DNA of 64,000 nt from Amycolatopsis umgeniensis (GCF_014205155.1 NZ_JACHMX010000001.1:620001-684000); one strand, 5' to 3'; counted from the stretch's first letter, positions 23,747 to 32,758 are shown. Translations and numbers: made by a program. The notes: generated from the letters alone by a model not told the origin.

Positions 23747-24289
23747 TCAGTCCGCTTTGGCCAGTTCGGCCCTCTCTTCGAAGTCGGCGAGATTGCCTTC
23801 CCGCAGCGCCAGTTCCGCCTCCGCGGCGGCGCATTTCGGCGACAGCCGCCCCAGGACGGCGGCGCTGATCTCGCCGAGCGCCTTCACCTGTTCGGGGGTC
23901 AGCGGGTCGAAAAGGCTCTCGCGGACGGCCTCGACGTGCCCGGGCGCGGCCTTCTCCAGCGCGGCGAAACCTTCGGCGGTGAGCACCGCCCAGGAACCGC
24001 GTTTGTCGGTGGGACAGGACTCGCGGTGCACCCAGCCGTTGGCCTCGAGCCGCGCGACCGCGTGCGAGAGCCTGCTGCGCGACGCCTTGCGCGCGTCGGC
24101 GAGCTCGCTCATCCGCAGACGGCGGCCGGGCGCTTCGGACAGGGCGACGAGTACCTCGTAGTAGGTGTGGGGCATGCCCGCCTCGTGCTGGAGCTGGCCC
24201 TCCAGATGCGCTTGCAGCATCCGCGTGGCCGCGGAGAAGTCGCGCCAGACTTTTTGCTCCTCGTCGGAGAGCCATCGGGGTTCGGACAT
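23747..24289 (-). CDS. MarR-family transcriptional regulator
   Basis: The gene product (180 residues, from MSEPRWLSDEEQKVWRDF) has a central winged helix (RLRMSELADARKASRSRLSHAVARLEANGWV followed by the DKRGSWAVLT wing). Alternative starts are at 24298 and 24325; the last would run into the operator. Two 18-bp palindromes lie between it and the divergent yceI gene, so it probably represses itself and yceI. Confidence 0.9.
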   Translation of the reverse strand: MSEPRWLSDEEQKVWRDFSAATRMLQAHLEGQLQHEAGMPHTYYEVLVALSEAPGRRLRMSELADARKASRSRLSHAVARLEANGWVHRESCPTDKRGSWAVLTAEGFAALEKAAPGHVEAVRESLFDPLTPEQVKALGEISAAVLGRLSPKCAAAEAELALREGNLADFEERAELAKAD

Positions 24290-24306
24290 GTCACCCATTC
24301 TACCCC

Positions 24307-24358
24307 TGGTTGAACGCTCAACCAAACTGCGCTACAGTCGTGGTTGAGCGCTCAACCA
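24307..24358. promoter_or_regulatory. Two 18-bp MarR-type operators in the marR/yceI promoter
   Basis: TGGTTGAACGCTCAACCA (24307-24324) and the perfect palindrome TGGTTGAGCGCTCAACCA (24341-24358) lie 34 bp apart, centre to centre. The length and symmetry suit MarR dimers. A related site (TAGTTGAGCGCTGAACTA, 28649-28666) precedes the nitroreductase gene. Confidence 0.75.
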
Positions 24359-24407
24359 GACGAGGGTTCACCACGGCCAGACCAGAGACTTTTTGGAGAT
24401 CGACTTC

Positions 24408-24950
24408 ATGACCACCACCGAAATCCCGGGCTACGTCGCAGGCAAGTGGACCGTCGACACCGCCCACTCGGACATCGCCTACACCGTGAAGCACCTCGGC
24501 CTGGCGAAGTCCCGCGGCAACTTCACCGCCTTCACCGGCGAGGTCGTCACCGCCGACAACATTCTCGACTCCTCGGTCACCGTCGAGATCGACGCCTCGT
24601 CGGTCGCCAGCGGTGTCGACGGGCGTGACACGCACCTCAAGTCCGAAGACTTCTTCCACGTCGACGAGCACCCGGTCATCACCTTCCGCTCGACCGGCAT
24701 CCGCGAGGACGGCGGCGACTACGTCATCGACGGCGAGCTCACCTGGCGCGGCAAGAGCGTCCCGGTCTCGCTCGAAGCCGAGTTCAACGGCATCGGCACC
24801 AACCCGGCCAACGACAACGCCACCACCCTCGGCGTCTCGGCCACCGCCACCGTGAACCGCCGCGACTTCGGCATCGGCCCGGAGGGCAACGCCTTCCTGT
24901 CCGAGAAGGTCAAGATCGACATCGAGCTGCAGGCCGCGCTCAACGCCTGA
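24408..24950 (+). CDS. YceI-family polyisoprenoid-binding protein
   Basis: The encoded protein of 180 residues begins MTTTEIPGYVAGKWTVDTAHSDIAYTVKHLGLAKSRGNF, the classic YceI start (W.lD..HS.i.F.VkH). It ends FLSEKVKIDIELQAAL, and has a lipocalin-like barrel. There is no signal peptide, so it is cytoplasmic. Family members bind isoprenoids or other hydrophobic ligands. GGAG precedes the ATG. It is divergent from the MarR gene and likely repressed by it. Confidence 0.9.
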   Translation: MTTTEIPGYVAGKWTVDTAHSDIAYTVKHLGLAKSRGNFTAFTGEVVTADNILDSSVTVEIDASSVASGVDGRDTHLKSEDFFHVDEHPVITFRSTGIREDGGDYVIDGELTWRGKSVPVSLEAEFNGIGTNPANDNATTLGVSATATVNRRDFGIGPEGNAFLSEKVKIDIELQAALNA

Positions 24951-24968
24951 GTCGCGCCTCGACGCGGC

Positions 24969-25247
24969 GTGAAGGCGTCCTTCATGTACTTAGGCGTCCT
25001 TTGGTTCGTGGGTCCGGTCCGTGAAGGGCCCCTTGCCTACCCTCAAGGTGGCGAAGGAGGCCTTCACGGACTTTGCGATCGCCACAGTCGCCACTTTCGC
25101 CCCAGAGGCACCAACAGTCACAGCGGCCGCGCGTGAAGGCCTCCTTCACGCGGCTCAGCCGAAGAAGCTCGACCTTCACACCCTCCCCAAGTACGTGAAG
25201 GCCCCCTTCCTTGCGCCTAGCGCAAGGAAGGGGGCCTTCACGTACTT
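24969..25247. repeat. Cluster of GTGAAGG...CCTTCAC palindromic elements
   Basis: This 279-bp intergenic stretch holds repeated copies of the same motif: GTGAAGGCGTCCTTCA (24969), GTGAAGGGCCCCTT (about 25021), GGAGGCCTTCACGG (about 25058), the palindrome GTGAAGGCCTCCTTCAC (about 25133) and a 28-bp perfect hairpin (arms 25189-25216 and 25220-25247, 3-base loop, GTACGTGAAGGCCCCCTTCC core). The last is 10 bp beyond the stop of the HIT gene and should terminate the thrS-HIT operon. Similar arms recur at 27939-27972. Confidence 0.8.
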
Positions 25248-25256
25248 ACCGCCGGC

Positions 25257-25793
25257 CTACCAGGCATCCGCCAGGAGCTGCCGCGTCTCCCCCAGCAACT
25301 GCGGCAGCACCTTCGTGTGCCCGATCACCGGCATGAAGTTCGCGTCGCCGCCCCATCGTGGGACCACGTGCTGGTGCAGATGAGCGGCGATCCCCGCGCC
25401 CGCGATCACGCCCTGGTTCATCCCGATGTTGAACCCGTGCGCCGAGGAAACCTCCCGGATCACCCGCATCGCGCGCTGGGTGAACTCCGCCACCTCGACG
25501 GTCTCTTCCGCCGTCAGGTCCGTGTAGTCCGCGACATGGCGATACGGCACGGCCATCAGGTGGCCGGGGTTGTACGGGTACAGGTTCAACACCGCGTACA
25601 CCGTCTTCCCCCGCGCGAGGATCAGCGCGTCCTCGTCGCTCTTCTCGGGAAGACGACAGAACGGGCAGCCCTCGTCGGGCCTTTTCGACCCCTGGACGTA
25701 GGCGAGCCGATGCGGGGTCCACAGGCGCTGCAAAGCGTCCGGAACCCCGACACCGTCCTGTCCGACGACGTCGGGGCCATCGGGGCCCGTCAC
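25257..25793 (-). CDS. HIT-domain protein, diadenosine tetraphosphate phosphorylase-like
   Basis: This 178-residue HIT protein has a CPFC zinc-type pair (about residue 43), [18 protein letters not shown], and the histidine triad [10 protein letters not shown]. Its position next to thrS and the PIM genes matches mycobacterial Rv2613c, an Ap4A phosphorylase. It would split dinucleoside polyphosphates, some of which are made by aminoacyl-tRNA synthetases. The GTG start overlaps the thrS stop (GTGA at 25790-25793). Confidence 0.88.
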   Translation of the reverse strand: MTGPDGPDVVGQDGVGVPDALQRLWTPHRLAYVQGSKRPDEGCPFCRLPEKSDEDALILARGKTVYAVLNLYPYNPGHLMAVPYRHVADYTDLTAEETVEVAEFTQRAMRVIREVSSAHGFNIGMNQGVIAGAGIAAHLHQHVVPRWGGDANFMPVIGHTKVLPQLLGETRQLLADAW

Positions 25794-27850
25794 CGGAGGA
25801 CCGCCTCCAAGCCCGCCACGGTCGGCGAGGAGTTCTCACGGCGCTGCACCCAGCCGGCGATCGCCTCGACCGCGTCGGCCACCGGGACACCGTTGATCTG
25901 GCCGCCGTCGCGGAACCGGAACGACACCGCGCCCGCCTCGACGTCCTTGGCGCCCGCCAGGAGCATGAAGGGCACCTTCTGCGTGGTGTGGGTGCGGATC
26001 TTCTTCTGCATCCGGTCGTCACCCGCGTCGACGTTGGCCCGGATCCCCTTGGCCCGCAGTGCCTTCTCGACCCCGCGCAGGTGCTCCACCTGGTCCTCGG
26101 TGATCGGGATGCCGACCACCTGGACCGGCGAAAGCCACGCCGGGAACGCGCCGGCGTAGTGCTCGGTCAGCACGCCGAAGAACCGCTCGATCGAACCGAA
26201 CAGCGCGCGGTGGATCATCACCGGACGCTGACGGCTGCCGTCGCCCGCGGTGTACTCGAGCTCGAACTTCTCGGGCAGCATGAAGTCCAGCTGGATGGTC
26301 GACATCTGCCAGGTGCGGCCCAGCGCGTCCTTCGCCTGGACGGAGATCTTCGGCCCGTAGAACGCCGCGCCGCCCGGATCCGGCACCAGCTCGAGCCCGG
26401 AGTCCACGGCGGCGGTGCGCAGCACCTCGGTCGCCTCGGCCCACACCTCTTCGGACCCGATGTACTTCTCTTCGTTCCGAGTGGACAGTTCGAGGTAGAA
26501 GTCGTCGAGACCGTAGTCGCGCAACAGGTTCAGCACGAAGTCCAAAAGGGACTTCAGCTCACCGGGGACCTGCTCCAGGGTGCAGAAGATGTGCGCGTCG
26601 TCCTGCGTCATGCCACGCACACGGGTCAGCCCGTGGATCACGCCGGACTTCTCGTAGCGGTACACCGAGCCGAACTCGAACATCCGCAGCGGCAGTTCCC
26701 GATAGGAACGCCCGCGCGAGCGGAAGATCAAGTCGTGGAACGGGCAGTTCATCGGCTTGAGGTAGTAGTCCTGGCCGGGCTTGCGGACCGTGCCGTCCTC
26801 GTTGTGCTCGGCGTCGAGGTGCATCGCCGGGTACATGCCGTCGCGATACCAGTCGAGGTGCCCGGAGGTCTCGAAGAGCGCGCCCTTGGTGATGTGCGGC
26901 GAGTAGACGAAGTCGTACCCGGCCTCGACGTGCCGCTGGCGCGAGTAGTTCTCCATCTCCTGCCGGATGATCCCGCCCTTGGGATGGAACACCGGCAGGC
27001 CCGAGCCGATCTCGTCGGGGAAGGAGAAGAGATCCAGCTCGACACCGAGCTTGCGGTGGTCGCGCCGCTCGGCCTCGGCGAGGCGCTCCAGGTAGACGTC
27101 CTGCGCCTCGGCGGATTCCCAAGCGGTGCCGTAGATCCGCTGCAGCTGCGGGTTCTTGTCGTCACCGCGCCAGTACGCCGCGGCGACGCGGGTGAGCTTG
27201 AACGCCGGGATGAACTTGGTGGTCGGCACGTGCGGACCACGGCAGAGGTCGCTCCACACGCGCTCCTTGGTGCGCGGGTCGAGGTTGTCGTAGATGGTCA
27301 GCTCGCCGCCGCCGACCTCCATGATCTCGGAGGTGTCCACATCGGACTTGATGTCGACCAGTTCGAGCTTGAACGGCTCGTCGGCCAGTTCCTTCTTGGC
27401 CTCGTCGACGGAGTCGAAGACACGGCGGGAGAACTGCTGCGAACCCTTCACGATCTGCTTCATGCGCTTTTCCAGCGCTTGCAGGTCTTCCGGGGTGAAC
27501 GGGGTGTCGACGGCGAAGTCGTAGTAGAAGCCGTCCTTCACCGGCGGGCCGATGCCGAGCTTGGCCTGCGGGAACTGCTGCTGCACGGCCTGGGCGAGCA
27601 CGTGGGCGGCCGAGTGGCGGATGACGCTGCGGCCGTCGTCGGTGTTCGCCGCGACGGCCTCGACCTCGACCTCGGACTCCGGAGCCCAGGACAGATCGCG
27701 AAGGTTGCCCTCGGCGTCGCGTACGACGACGATCGTGTCCGGTCCCTTGGTCGGCAGCCCGGCTTCGCGGACCGCTGTGCCCGCCGTAGTGCCCGCCGGT
27801 ACCACCACGCGCGAGGCGGTTGCGGCTGCTACTGACGACGGCTGGGACAC
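25790..27850 (-). CDS. thrS: Threonyl-tRNA synthetase
   Basis: This 686-residue enzyme has a TGS domain (1-75), an editing domain with [11 protein letters not shown] (residues about 80-90) and RGPHVPTT, a class II catalytic core with zinc-ligand MNCPFH and [25 protein letters not shown], and a C-terminal anticodon domain ([12 protein letters not shown]). It charges tRNA-Thr in the cytoplasm. It is co-translated with the HIT gene downstream. Confidence 0.97.
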   Translation of the reverse strand: MSQPSSVAAATASRVVVPAGTTAGTAVREAGLPTKGPDTIVVVRDAEGNLRDLSWAPESEVEVEAVAANTDDGRSVIRHSAAHVLAQAVQQQFPQAKLGIGPPVKDGFYYDFAVDTPFTPEDLQALEKRMKQIVKGSQQFSRRVFDSVDEAKKELADEPFKLELVDIKSDVDTSEIMEVGGGELTIYDNLDPRTKERVWSDLCRGPHVPTTKFIPAFKLTRVAAAYWRGDDKNPQLQRIYGTAWESAEAQDVYLERLAEAERRDHRKLGVELDLFSFPDEIGSGLPVFHPKGGIIRQEMENYSRQRHVEAGYDFVYSPHITKGALFETSGHLDWYRDGMYPAMHLDAEHNEDGTVRKPGQDYYLKPMNCPFHDLIFRSRGRSYRELPLRMFEFGSVYRYEKSGVIHGLTRVRGMTQDDAHIFCTLEQVPGELKSLLDFVLNLLRDYGLDDFYLELSTRNEEKYIGSEEVWAEATEVLRTAAVDSGLELVPDPGGAAFYGPKISVQAKDALGRTWQMSTIQLDFMLPEKFELEYTAGDGSRQRPVMIHRALFGSIERFFGVLTEHYAGAFPAWLSPVQVVGIPITEDQVEHLRGVEKALRAKGIRANVDAGDDRMQKKIRTHTTQKVPFMLLAGAKDVEAGAVSFRFRDGGQINGVPVADAVEAIAGWVQRRENSSPTVAGLEAVLR

Positions 27851-27938
27851 GATGGACTCCTCGCGGTGAAAGCGGATGGTTCCCGTGATGTTAGTCGTCA
27901 GCCACGACAGGGCTCACGCGCATTACCCCTTAACACCA

Positions 27939-27972
27939 CGAAGGCCTCCTTCCCATCGGAAGAAGGCCTTCG
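27939..27972. terminator. Hairpin after nitroreductase gene
   Basis: CGAAGGCCTCCTTC (from 27939) and GAAGAAGGCCTTCG (to 27972) pair with one mismatch around a 6-base loop. It lies 18 bp after the minus-strand nitroreductase stop and uses the same GAAGGCC core as the repeats at 24969-25247. Confidence 0.6.
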
Positions 27973-27989
27973 CGTATCGAGCGACGAGG

Positions 27990-28604
27990 TCAGACGGTCT
28001 CGACGACCTCGTCGAAGCCCAGTCGCGGCAGGCGGTCGTACCAGGGGTTGTCACCCGGCTTGCCGACGTTGATCACGACGAGGGACTTCCACTGCTTGCC
28101 CGCGAAGAACTCCTTGTCGACGCCGTCGTTGTCGAAGCCGGTCATCGGGCCGGCGGCCAGCCCGGCGGCGCGGACGCCGATGATGAAGTAGCCGACCTGC
28201 AGCAGCGCGTTGAGCTTGGCGACCTCGACGCGGCCCGCCTCGTCGGCGAACAGGTCCTTGGCGCCGGGGAAGTGCGGGAACGTCCGCGGGAGGTGCTCGT
28301 GGAACTCGGTGTCGGCGGCGAGTACGACGGTCACCGGCGCGGTCTCGGTCTTGGCGCGGTTGCCCTCGGACATCAGCGGGGAGAGGCGCTTCTTGCCCTC
28401 TTCGGTGCGGATCACCAGCGCGCGCAGCGGCTGGTTGTTCATCGACGTCGGGGCCCACTTGACCAGTTCGTAGATCGCGCGGATCTGCTCGTCGGTCACC
28501 GGCTCGTCGCTGAAGCTGTTCGCGGTGCGGGCCTCGCGGAACAGCAGGTCCTGAACGTCCTGCGGGAGGTTCAAGGCTTCGGTCGGCTCAACGCTGGTGG
28601 TCAT
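27990..28604 (-). CDS. Nitroreductase-family protein (RutE/malonic semialdehyde reductase-like)
   Basis: The 204-residue protein starts MTTSVEPTEALNLPQDVQ. FMN-binding features include the early R.ANSFSDEPV, WAPTSMNNQPLRALVI, and the late GPMTGFDNDGVDKEFF loop typical of the RutE subgroup. It is an NAD(P)H-dependent flavin reductase of uncertain substrate. A MarR-type palindrome sits about 45 bp upstream of the start. The ATG at 28604 was chosen over the longer frame to 28646. Confidence 0.85.
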   Translation of the reverse strand: MTTSVEPTEALNLPQDVQDLLFREARTANSFSDEPVTDEQIRAIYELVKWAPTSMNNQPLRALVIRTEEGKKRLSPLMSEGNRAKTETAPVTVVLAADTEFHEHLPRTFPHFPGAKDLFADEAGRVEVAKLNALLQVGYFIIGVRAAGLAAGPMTGFDNDGVDKEFFAGKQWKSLVVINVGKPGDNPWYDRLPRLGFDEVVETV

Positions 28605-28648
28605 GGGTGGTTCTTCCTTCCGTACGCGTCCTTGTACTCGCCTCAACC

Positions 28649-28666
28649 TAGTTGAGCGCTGAACTA
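28649..28666. promoter_or_regulatory. MarR-type operator upstream of nitroreductase
   Basis: TAGTTGAGCGCTGAACTA is a near-palindrome sharing the TTGAGCGCT core and 18-bp length with the two sites in the marR/yceI promoter. A partial second copy (CGTTCAACTA, about 28671-28681) follows. It suggests that the same or a related MarR protein controls the nitroreductase. Confidence 0.55.
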
Positions 28667-28759
28667 TTTCTCGTTCAACTACCTCTACGTGTGCGGTCGC
28701 TCACAAGAACGGCCGCCGTCCCGGAGGAACGACGGCCGTCGAGCCGATGCTGAGACAGG

Positions 28760-30286
28760 TCAGTAAGCCCCACGCCCCTGCACCACAGCCCGGAAGGTCT
28801 TCCAGAGGATCACCAGGTCGAGAGCGAGGGACCAGTCCTCGACGTAACGCAGGTCGAGGCGGACGCTCTCGGCCCAACTGAGGTCACTGCGACCACTGAC
28901 CTGCCAAAGCCCTGTCAGCCCCGGCTTGACCAGCAGACGACGGCGCGCGTCGGGAGCGTACTTCGCGGTCTCCTCCGGCAACGGCGGACGAGGTCCGACG
29001 AGGGACATGCGTCCACTCGCGACGTTGAACAGCTGCGGCAGTTCGTCGAGCGAATACCGGCGAAGCATGCCGCCGACCCGCGTGATCCGCGGATCCTTGC
29101 GCATTTTGAACAGCGGCCCCGCACCTTCGTTCTCCGACTGGAGGTCCTGCTTGAGCTTGTCGGCGTTGGTGACCATCGTGCGGAACTTCAACATCGTGAA
29201 GGTGTGGCCGTCACGGCCGACGCGGCGCTGCCGGTAGATCACCGGACCGCGGTCGTCGAGTTTGATGGCGACCGCGATCGCCAGCAGCACCGGGGAAACC
29301 AGGGTGAGGAGCAGGGCGGAGCCGAACCGGTCGAGCACTTCCTTGACCAGACGGCGGCCGCCGGTGAACATCGGCGCGCTGACCCGCAGCAGTGGCATGC
29401 CGAGCACCCCGGAGACGTTCAGCCGGGGACCGGCCACCTCCATCAGCATCGGGGCGACCACCATTTCGGCGGAGGTCCCCTCGAGGTCCCAGGCGAGCCG
29501 CTGCAGGCGTTTCGGATTCCAGTGCTGATCCGCGGTCACCGCGACCACCCGGTAGCCGCCACGGCGGACGTGGCCCGCGAGTTCGTCGAGCTTCCCGACG
29601 ACCGGGACGCCCTCCACCTCGCCACTCCCCCGCTCCGCGCCGGCGCCGCTGTATGTGCAGACGGCTTCCACCCGCCAGCCGACATGGGGATCGGCCTTGG
29701 TGCGGGCGATGAGATCGGCGACCGTGTCGGGACTTCCCGCCGCGAGCACCGGCAAGAGGCATTCACCGAGCCGCCTGCGCCGGTGCAGCACCTGTCTCAG
29801 CGCGTACCGCTGCAGGAACATGAAGACCGAGATCATCGGGACGACGATGAACACCCATGGCTGCACGGCGAGCGCGCCGAAGAGCAGGCCGCCCAGCGCG
29901 ACGAGGACCGCCGTGGCCACCAAGCCCCGGCCCAGCGTTCGATACTCCTCCGCGCCCTCACCGAGGACTCGCGGACTCCAGGCGCGACAGACCGACAACC
30001 CGAACAAGAAGGCCGCGGCGGTGCCGAGCGCGTGCATGTCGTGTGGATCGGATCGATCGATCAAGAAGGCGCTCATCACGATGAGCGCGAAGGCGGTGAA
30101 AACGTCACTACCGATGACCCAAGCACGGTAGCGCGATTCCCAAGCCGCGTACGGCGGGCGTGCCGACGTGTTGTCGACCGCCGCCGCGCTGCCCGCGTCC
30201 CTTTGCGGGGGAAGCGGGATCGACTGAAGGTCGATGTGCTGCGGCGTCCCGTTAACGGTGGACGACGGCCGCACCGACTCTTCCAT
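28760..30286 (-). CDS. Exopolysaccharide polyprenyl-phosphate sugar transferase
   Basis: The gene product (508 residues from MEESVRPSSTV) has an N-terminal disordered segment and four membrane helices (about 70-170). A Rossmann-like middle follows, then a helix (LLTLVSPVLLAIAVAIKLDDRGPV) and the C-terminal bacterial sugar transferase domain with QRRVGRDGHTFTMLKFRTM, the core RRYSLDELPQLFNV, and KPGLTGLWQVSGRS. It transfers a sugar-phosphate to undecaprenyl phosphate to start exopolysaccharide synthesis. GGGAGG precedes the ATG at 30286. No other polysaccharide genes are nearby. Confidence 0.92.
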   Translation of the reverse strand: MEESVRPSSTVNGTPQHIDLQSIPLPPQRDAGSAAAVDNTSARPPYAAWESRYRAWVIGSDVFTAFALIVMSAFLIDRSDPHDMHALGTAAAFLFGLSVCRAWSPRVLGEGAEEYRTLGRGLVATAVLVALGGLLFGALAVQPWVFIVVPMISVFMFLQRYALRQVLHRRRRLGECLLPVLAAGSPDTVADLIARTKADPHVGWRVEAVCTYSGAGAERGSGEVEGVPVVGKLDELAGHVRRGGYRVVAVTADQHWNPKRLQRLAWDLEGTSAEMVVAPMLMEVAGPRLNVSGVLGMPLLRVSAPMFTGGRRLVKEVLDRFGSALLLTLVSPVLLAIAVAIKLDDRGPVIYRQRRVGRDGHTFTMLKFRTMVTNADKLKQDLQSENEGAGPLFKMRKDPRITRVGGMLRRYSLDELPQLFNVASGRMSLVGPRPPLPEETAKYAPDARRRLLVKPGLTGLWQVSGRSDLSWAESVRLDLRYVEDWSLALDLVILWKTFRAVVQGRGAY

Positions 30287-31142
30287 CAGACCTCCCGGAG
30301 TGGGGATTCCCGAACGCCGGATCGACACGCTGAGTAAATGAGAGTGATTTCGAAGAGTGATCGATTCTCACTGTTCCTCAGCGGCCGATGGGGCGACACA
30401 CGCCAAGGTATCGGCCACTCTCCGACCATCGTTACAAGGATTTCGAGCCACACCCTGCGCGAGCTTCAGGCAAATGAATGCCGTGTTGATAACAAGATGA
30501 TGACGATGCGTAATAGACCGTATCCGCCGAACAACTACGCAAAGTAGTCACGAATTCCCGGCTTTCCCGGCCACTCGGGGCACCGCGCGCCCAAACGGCC
30601 GAACAGCCTCGAAAACTCCACAGTGGACGGTTCGCCGAAGTCGATCTCCCGCCGGTCCACAGTGGATTTTGCGCCCTCGCGGCACCACGGCGGGCGAGGC
30701 GCGCTCACGTCGCGCCGACCTACCTTGTCAATCGGTCACCGGAGTGGCGTTTCGTCACATCACGTCAGCATCACGACACCCCCTCTGCCGGAGCCGGACG
30801 GGTGAGCCGGCCGTCCCTGCTCCGCGTCACTTCGACGGTGGTCTGGACCTTCTCACGAGGCGCGAAGTGCGGAGGATCACAATGTTGTCTCGACACCTGG
30901 TCCACTCGACACTTTCCACGCGCTCCGCGAAGATTCCGGCGAATGTCCACACCGGTCGCGAAGACCGCCTTCGGAGATCTTCGAACCCTGGCCGCCCCGC
31001 CGTCATCTTTACTCCGGAGCGATTCGGCGCATCGGCGGACCCGCCCGCGACGGCAGAAGTACCGTCCCCACATAACCCGCGTCCGACCTGGGGATCGGAT
31101 GCCTCCGGACGGCTCGCCGCCGACAGTGTCCGAGAATGAATC
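30287..31142. other. Long intergenic region with two TCCACAGTGGA palindromes
   Basis: This stretch of about 850 bp has no convincing gene. The part 30330-30550 is more AT-rich and probably contains the sugar-transferase promoter. Two identical 11-bp palindromes, TCCACAGTGGA, lie at 30617-30627 and 30656-30666 (39 bp apart) and look like a protein-binding pair. Confidence 0.5.
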
Positions 31143-31172
31143 AAGGCCCCGGACCGAGTGGTCCAGGGCCTT
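31143..31172 (-). terminator. Hairpin terminator of tRNA-Val(CAC)
   Basis: On the minus strand AAGGCCC-GGACC pairs with GGTCC-GGGCCTT around ACTC, followed by TTGATT. It begins 8 bp after the tRNA 3' end. Confidence 0.7.
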
Positions 31173-31179
31173 CATCCGG

Positions 31180-31251
31180 TGGGCGATACTGGGATCGAAC
31201 CAGCGACCTCTTCGGTGTGAACGAAGCGCTCTCCCGCTGAGCTAATCGCCC
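31180..31251 (-). tRNA. tRNA-Val (anticodon CAC)
   Basis: The acceptor arms GGGCGAT/ATCGCCC, the D-arm AGCTCAGCGGGAGAGC, the anticodon stem CTTCG/CGAAG with loop TTCACAC (anticodon CAC), and the T-arm CTGGTTCGATCCCAG are all present in 72 nt. The CCA end is not encoded. Confidence 0.95.
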
Positions 31252-31651
31252 GCTCGCGGTGTCCGGCAGACTCTACCTCACGACTTTAGGGGGCCTGCAA
31301 ACGGGTGGTTCGCGCTGACCACACTCCGCTCACCAGCAAATACGGAGCGAACAACCACGAGCTAGCCGGGGTTGTCGGGGCCGGGGGGCGCCCGCGACGC
31401 GTTTCGACATTCGTGCGACGGTGCTATCGCGTGACGACTAAACCGCGCAGTATGTACATGTGGACTGCCTGCAGGGCGCATGTAGGGCTGCGCGTCGCGC
31501 GGGTGATGATGGGGTGACGGAGGATGGATCCGGGGTCCGATGACCCCGTCCGGGTGATCTGCGGCAAAACCGCGTTCCGATCGCCCGGCCGATACGTCAC
31601 ATCATCGCCACTCGGTTCGACCGGGCCGGGAAGGAGACGAAGGGTAGGACG
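31252..31651. other. Intergenic region upstream of the SsgA-family gene
   Basis: About 400 bp without a credible coding frame. It should carry the promoters of the tRNA (minus strand) and of the SsgA-family gene (plus strand). GGAG (about 31631) provides the ribosome binding site for the latter. Confidence 0.4.
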
Positions 31652-32077
31652 ATGCGCAACGATCACGTGACGCTCCGCTCGACGGCGGTGTTCGACCTCC
31701 TGGCGCCGCGGACACCCGCGGTTCCGGTCAAGGTGGAACTGCGATACGACACACGCGACCCCTATGCGGTCGTCGCCGCCTTCCGTACCGGCCGCGCCGG
31801 CTGGGTCGAGTGGGTCTACGCGCGCGATCTCCTCGCGGACGGCCTCCTGGCCGACGCGGGCGACGGCGACGTACGCATCCGCCCCTCCGTCGAAGACCCC
31901 GAGTCCGTCCTCATCGAACTGAACTCGCCCTCCGGGCACGCCATGTTCGAGGCGTCCGCTCAGGAGCTGGCCGACTTCCTCGACAGGACCTACGACGTCG
32001 TGCTGCCGGGCAACGAGCACCTCTGGGTCGATGTCGACGACGCCCTGACCCACCTCATCCCCAACGATCTGGCCTGA
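31652..32077 (+). CDS. SsgA-family sporulation/cell division regulator
   Basis: The encoded protein of 141 residues has the SALP family pattern PVPVKVELRYDTRDPYAVVAAFRTG followed by VEWVYARDLLADGL, then DVRIRPS and the late PGNEHLWVDVDDALTHLI. SsgA-like proteins, especially SsgB, guide FtsZ placement during sporulation septation in actinomycetes. The short length and high conservation suggest the SsgB type. It lies just upstream of the tRNA-Gly/Cys/Val cluster. Confidence 0.88.
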   Translation: MRNDHVTLRSTAVFDLLAPRTPAVPVKVELRYDTRDPYAVVAAFRTGRAGWVEWVYARDLLADGLLADAGDGDVRIRPSVEDPESVLIELNSPSGHAMFEASAQELADFLDRTYDVVLPGNEHLWVDVDDALTHLIPNDLA

Positions 32078-32212
32078 TGACGGGCTTGCGAACAGCAAGT
32101 GGCACCCCGGTTGCAGGGCCGTTTTCGGGGTCGGATAGTGTTCACACACACCACGGCGACGGGGCGAGGAACAAAACCGCGAGGTTTTGATCTTCGACCA
32201 GACCGAGGATGT

Positions 32213-32285
32213 GCGGATGTAGCGCAGCTGGTAGCGCATCACCTTGCCAAGGTGAGGGTCGCGGGTTCGAATCCCGTCATCCGCT
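32213..32285 (+). tRNA. tRNA-Gly (anticodon GCC)
   Basis: GCGGATG/CATCCGC acceptor stem, anticodon loop TTGCCAA (GCC) and T-arm CGGGTTCGAATCCCG in 73 nt. Confidence 0.96.
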
Positions 32286-32310
32286 CGGAAGGCCTTCTCG
32301 GGCCTGACAC

Positions 32311-32381
32311 GGTGGAGTGGCCGAGAGGCGAGGCAACGGCCTGCAAAGCCGTGTACACGGGTTCGAATCCCGTCTCCACCT
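32311..32381 (+). tRNA. tRNA-Cys (anticodon GCA)
   Basis: GGTGGAG/CTCCACC acceptor stem, anticodon loop CTGCAAA (GCA), T-arm CGGGTTCGAATCCCG; 71 nt. It lies 25 bp after tRNA-Gly, so both are in one transcript. Confidence 0.96.
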
Positions 32382-32382
32382 C

Positions 32383-32454
32383 GCGCGATTAGCTCAGCGG
32401 GAGAGCGCTTCCCTGACACGGAAGAGGTCACTGGTTCAATCCCAGTATCGCGCA
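32383..32454 (+). tRNA. tRNA-Val (anticodon GAC), integration target
   Basis: GCGCGAT/ATCGCGC acceptor stem, anticodon stem CTTCC/GGAAG with loop CTGACAC (GAC), T-arm CTGGTTCAATCCCAG; 72 nt, one base after tRNA-Cys. Its 3' 46 bases are duplicated at 60135-60180, marking it as the attachment site of an integrated element. Confidence 0.96.
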
Positions 32455-32517
32455 CCATCTGTTTTCACAGGACTGAAGCCCTGTTCCTCTTCGGAGGGGC
32501 GGGGCTTCAGTCGTTCA
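32408..32517. repeat. Left attachment-site repeat (tRNA-Val 3' end + terminator)
   Basis: These 110 bp match 60135-60244: the first 46 bp (the tRNA half) are identical, and the rest (terminator hairpin up to TCGTTCA) differs at only a few bases. The repeat ends at the stop codon (TCA, minus strand) of an integrase-like frame on both sides. It defines the left end of a 27.7-kb island. Confidence 0.88.
32471..32512. terminator. Terminator of the tRNA-Gly-Cys-Val transcript
   Basis: GACTGAAGCCC (32471-32481) and GGGCTTCAGTC (32502-32512) form an 11-bp stem, 16 bp after tRNA-Val. The same structure is present at 60198-60239. Confidence 0.75.
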
Positions 32518-32758
32518 ATGGCGATGAAATGGCGATGGCCCTCGGAGCGGTCTCCAACTGCCCATCACGGAAAGTGGCGTGCAGGTACGGGAACCACTCC
32601 CCCAGCTTCGTCCGCTCGCTCGGCGTGAGCGCGACCAGAGAGCCGATCCACCGGGTCTCGAGCGCTTGCAGGATCTGACGGCGCATCAACGGGGTCACGT
32701 GGTCGTAGACCCGCGCGATGCCCTTCATCTTCTGCCCCCAGGCGCGCCCGCCGGTCAC
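32507..32758 (-). pseudogene. Tyrosine integrase 3' remnant
   Basis: This 83-codon frame reads MTGGRAWGQKMKGIARVYDHVTPLMRRQILQALETRW and ends at LND-stop. 'vYdHVTplMRrqIlqaLEtRW' is the C terminus typical of actinobacterial ICE/phage tyrosine recombinases, downstream of the catalytic Tyr region. The catalytic domain itself is absent, because unrelated ArsR coding sequence begins at the fragment's 5' edge. It abuts the att repeat, as integrases usually do. Confidence 0.65.

Noticed and set aside
25988..27835. 615-codon plus-strand frame opposite thrS
   Set aside because: Shadow of thrS, Val/Gly/Asp-rich with no domain.
31424..32458. Long minus-strand frame with DTGIEPVTSSVSGK and DGIRTRDPHL motifs
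   Set aside because: It is the antisense reading of the tRNA-Gly/Cys/Val cluster, a well-known artefact in protein databases; it also overlaps the SsgA-family gene.
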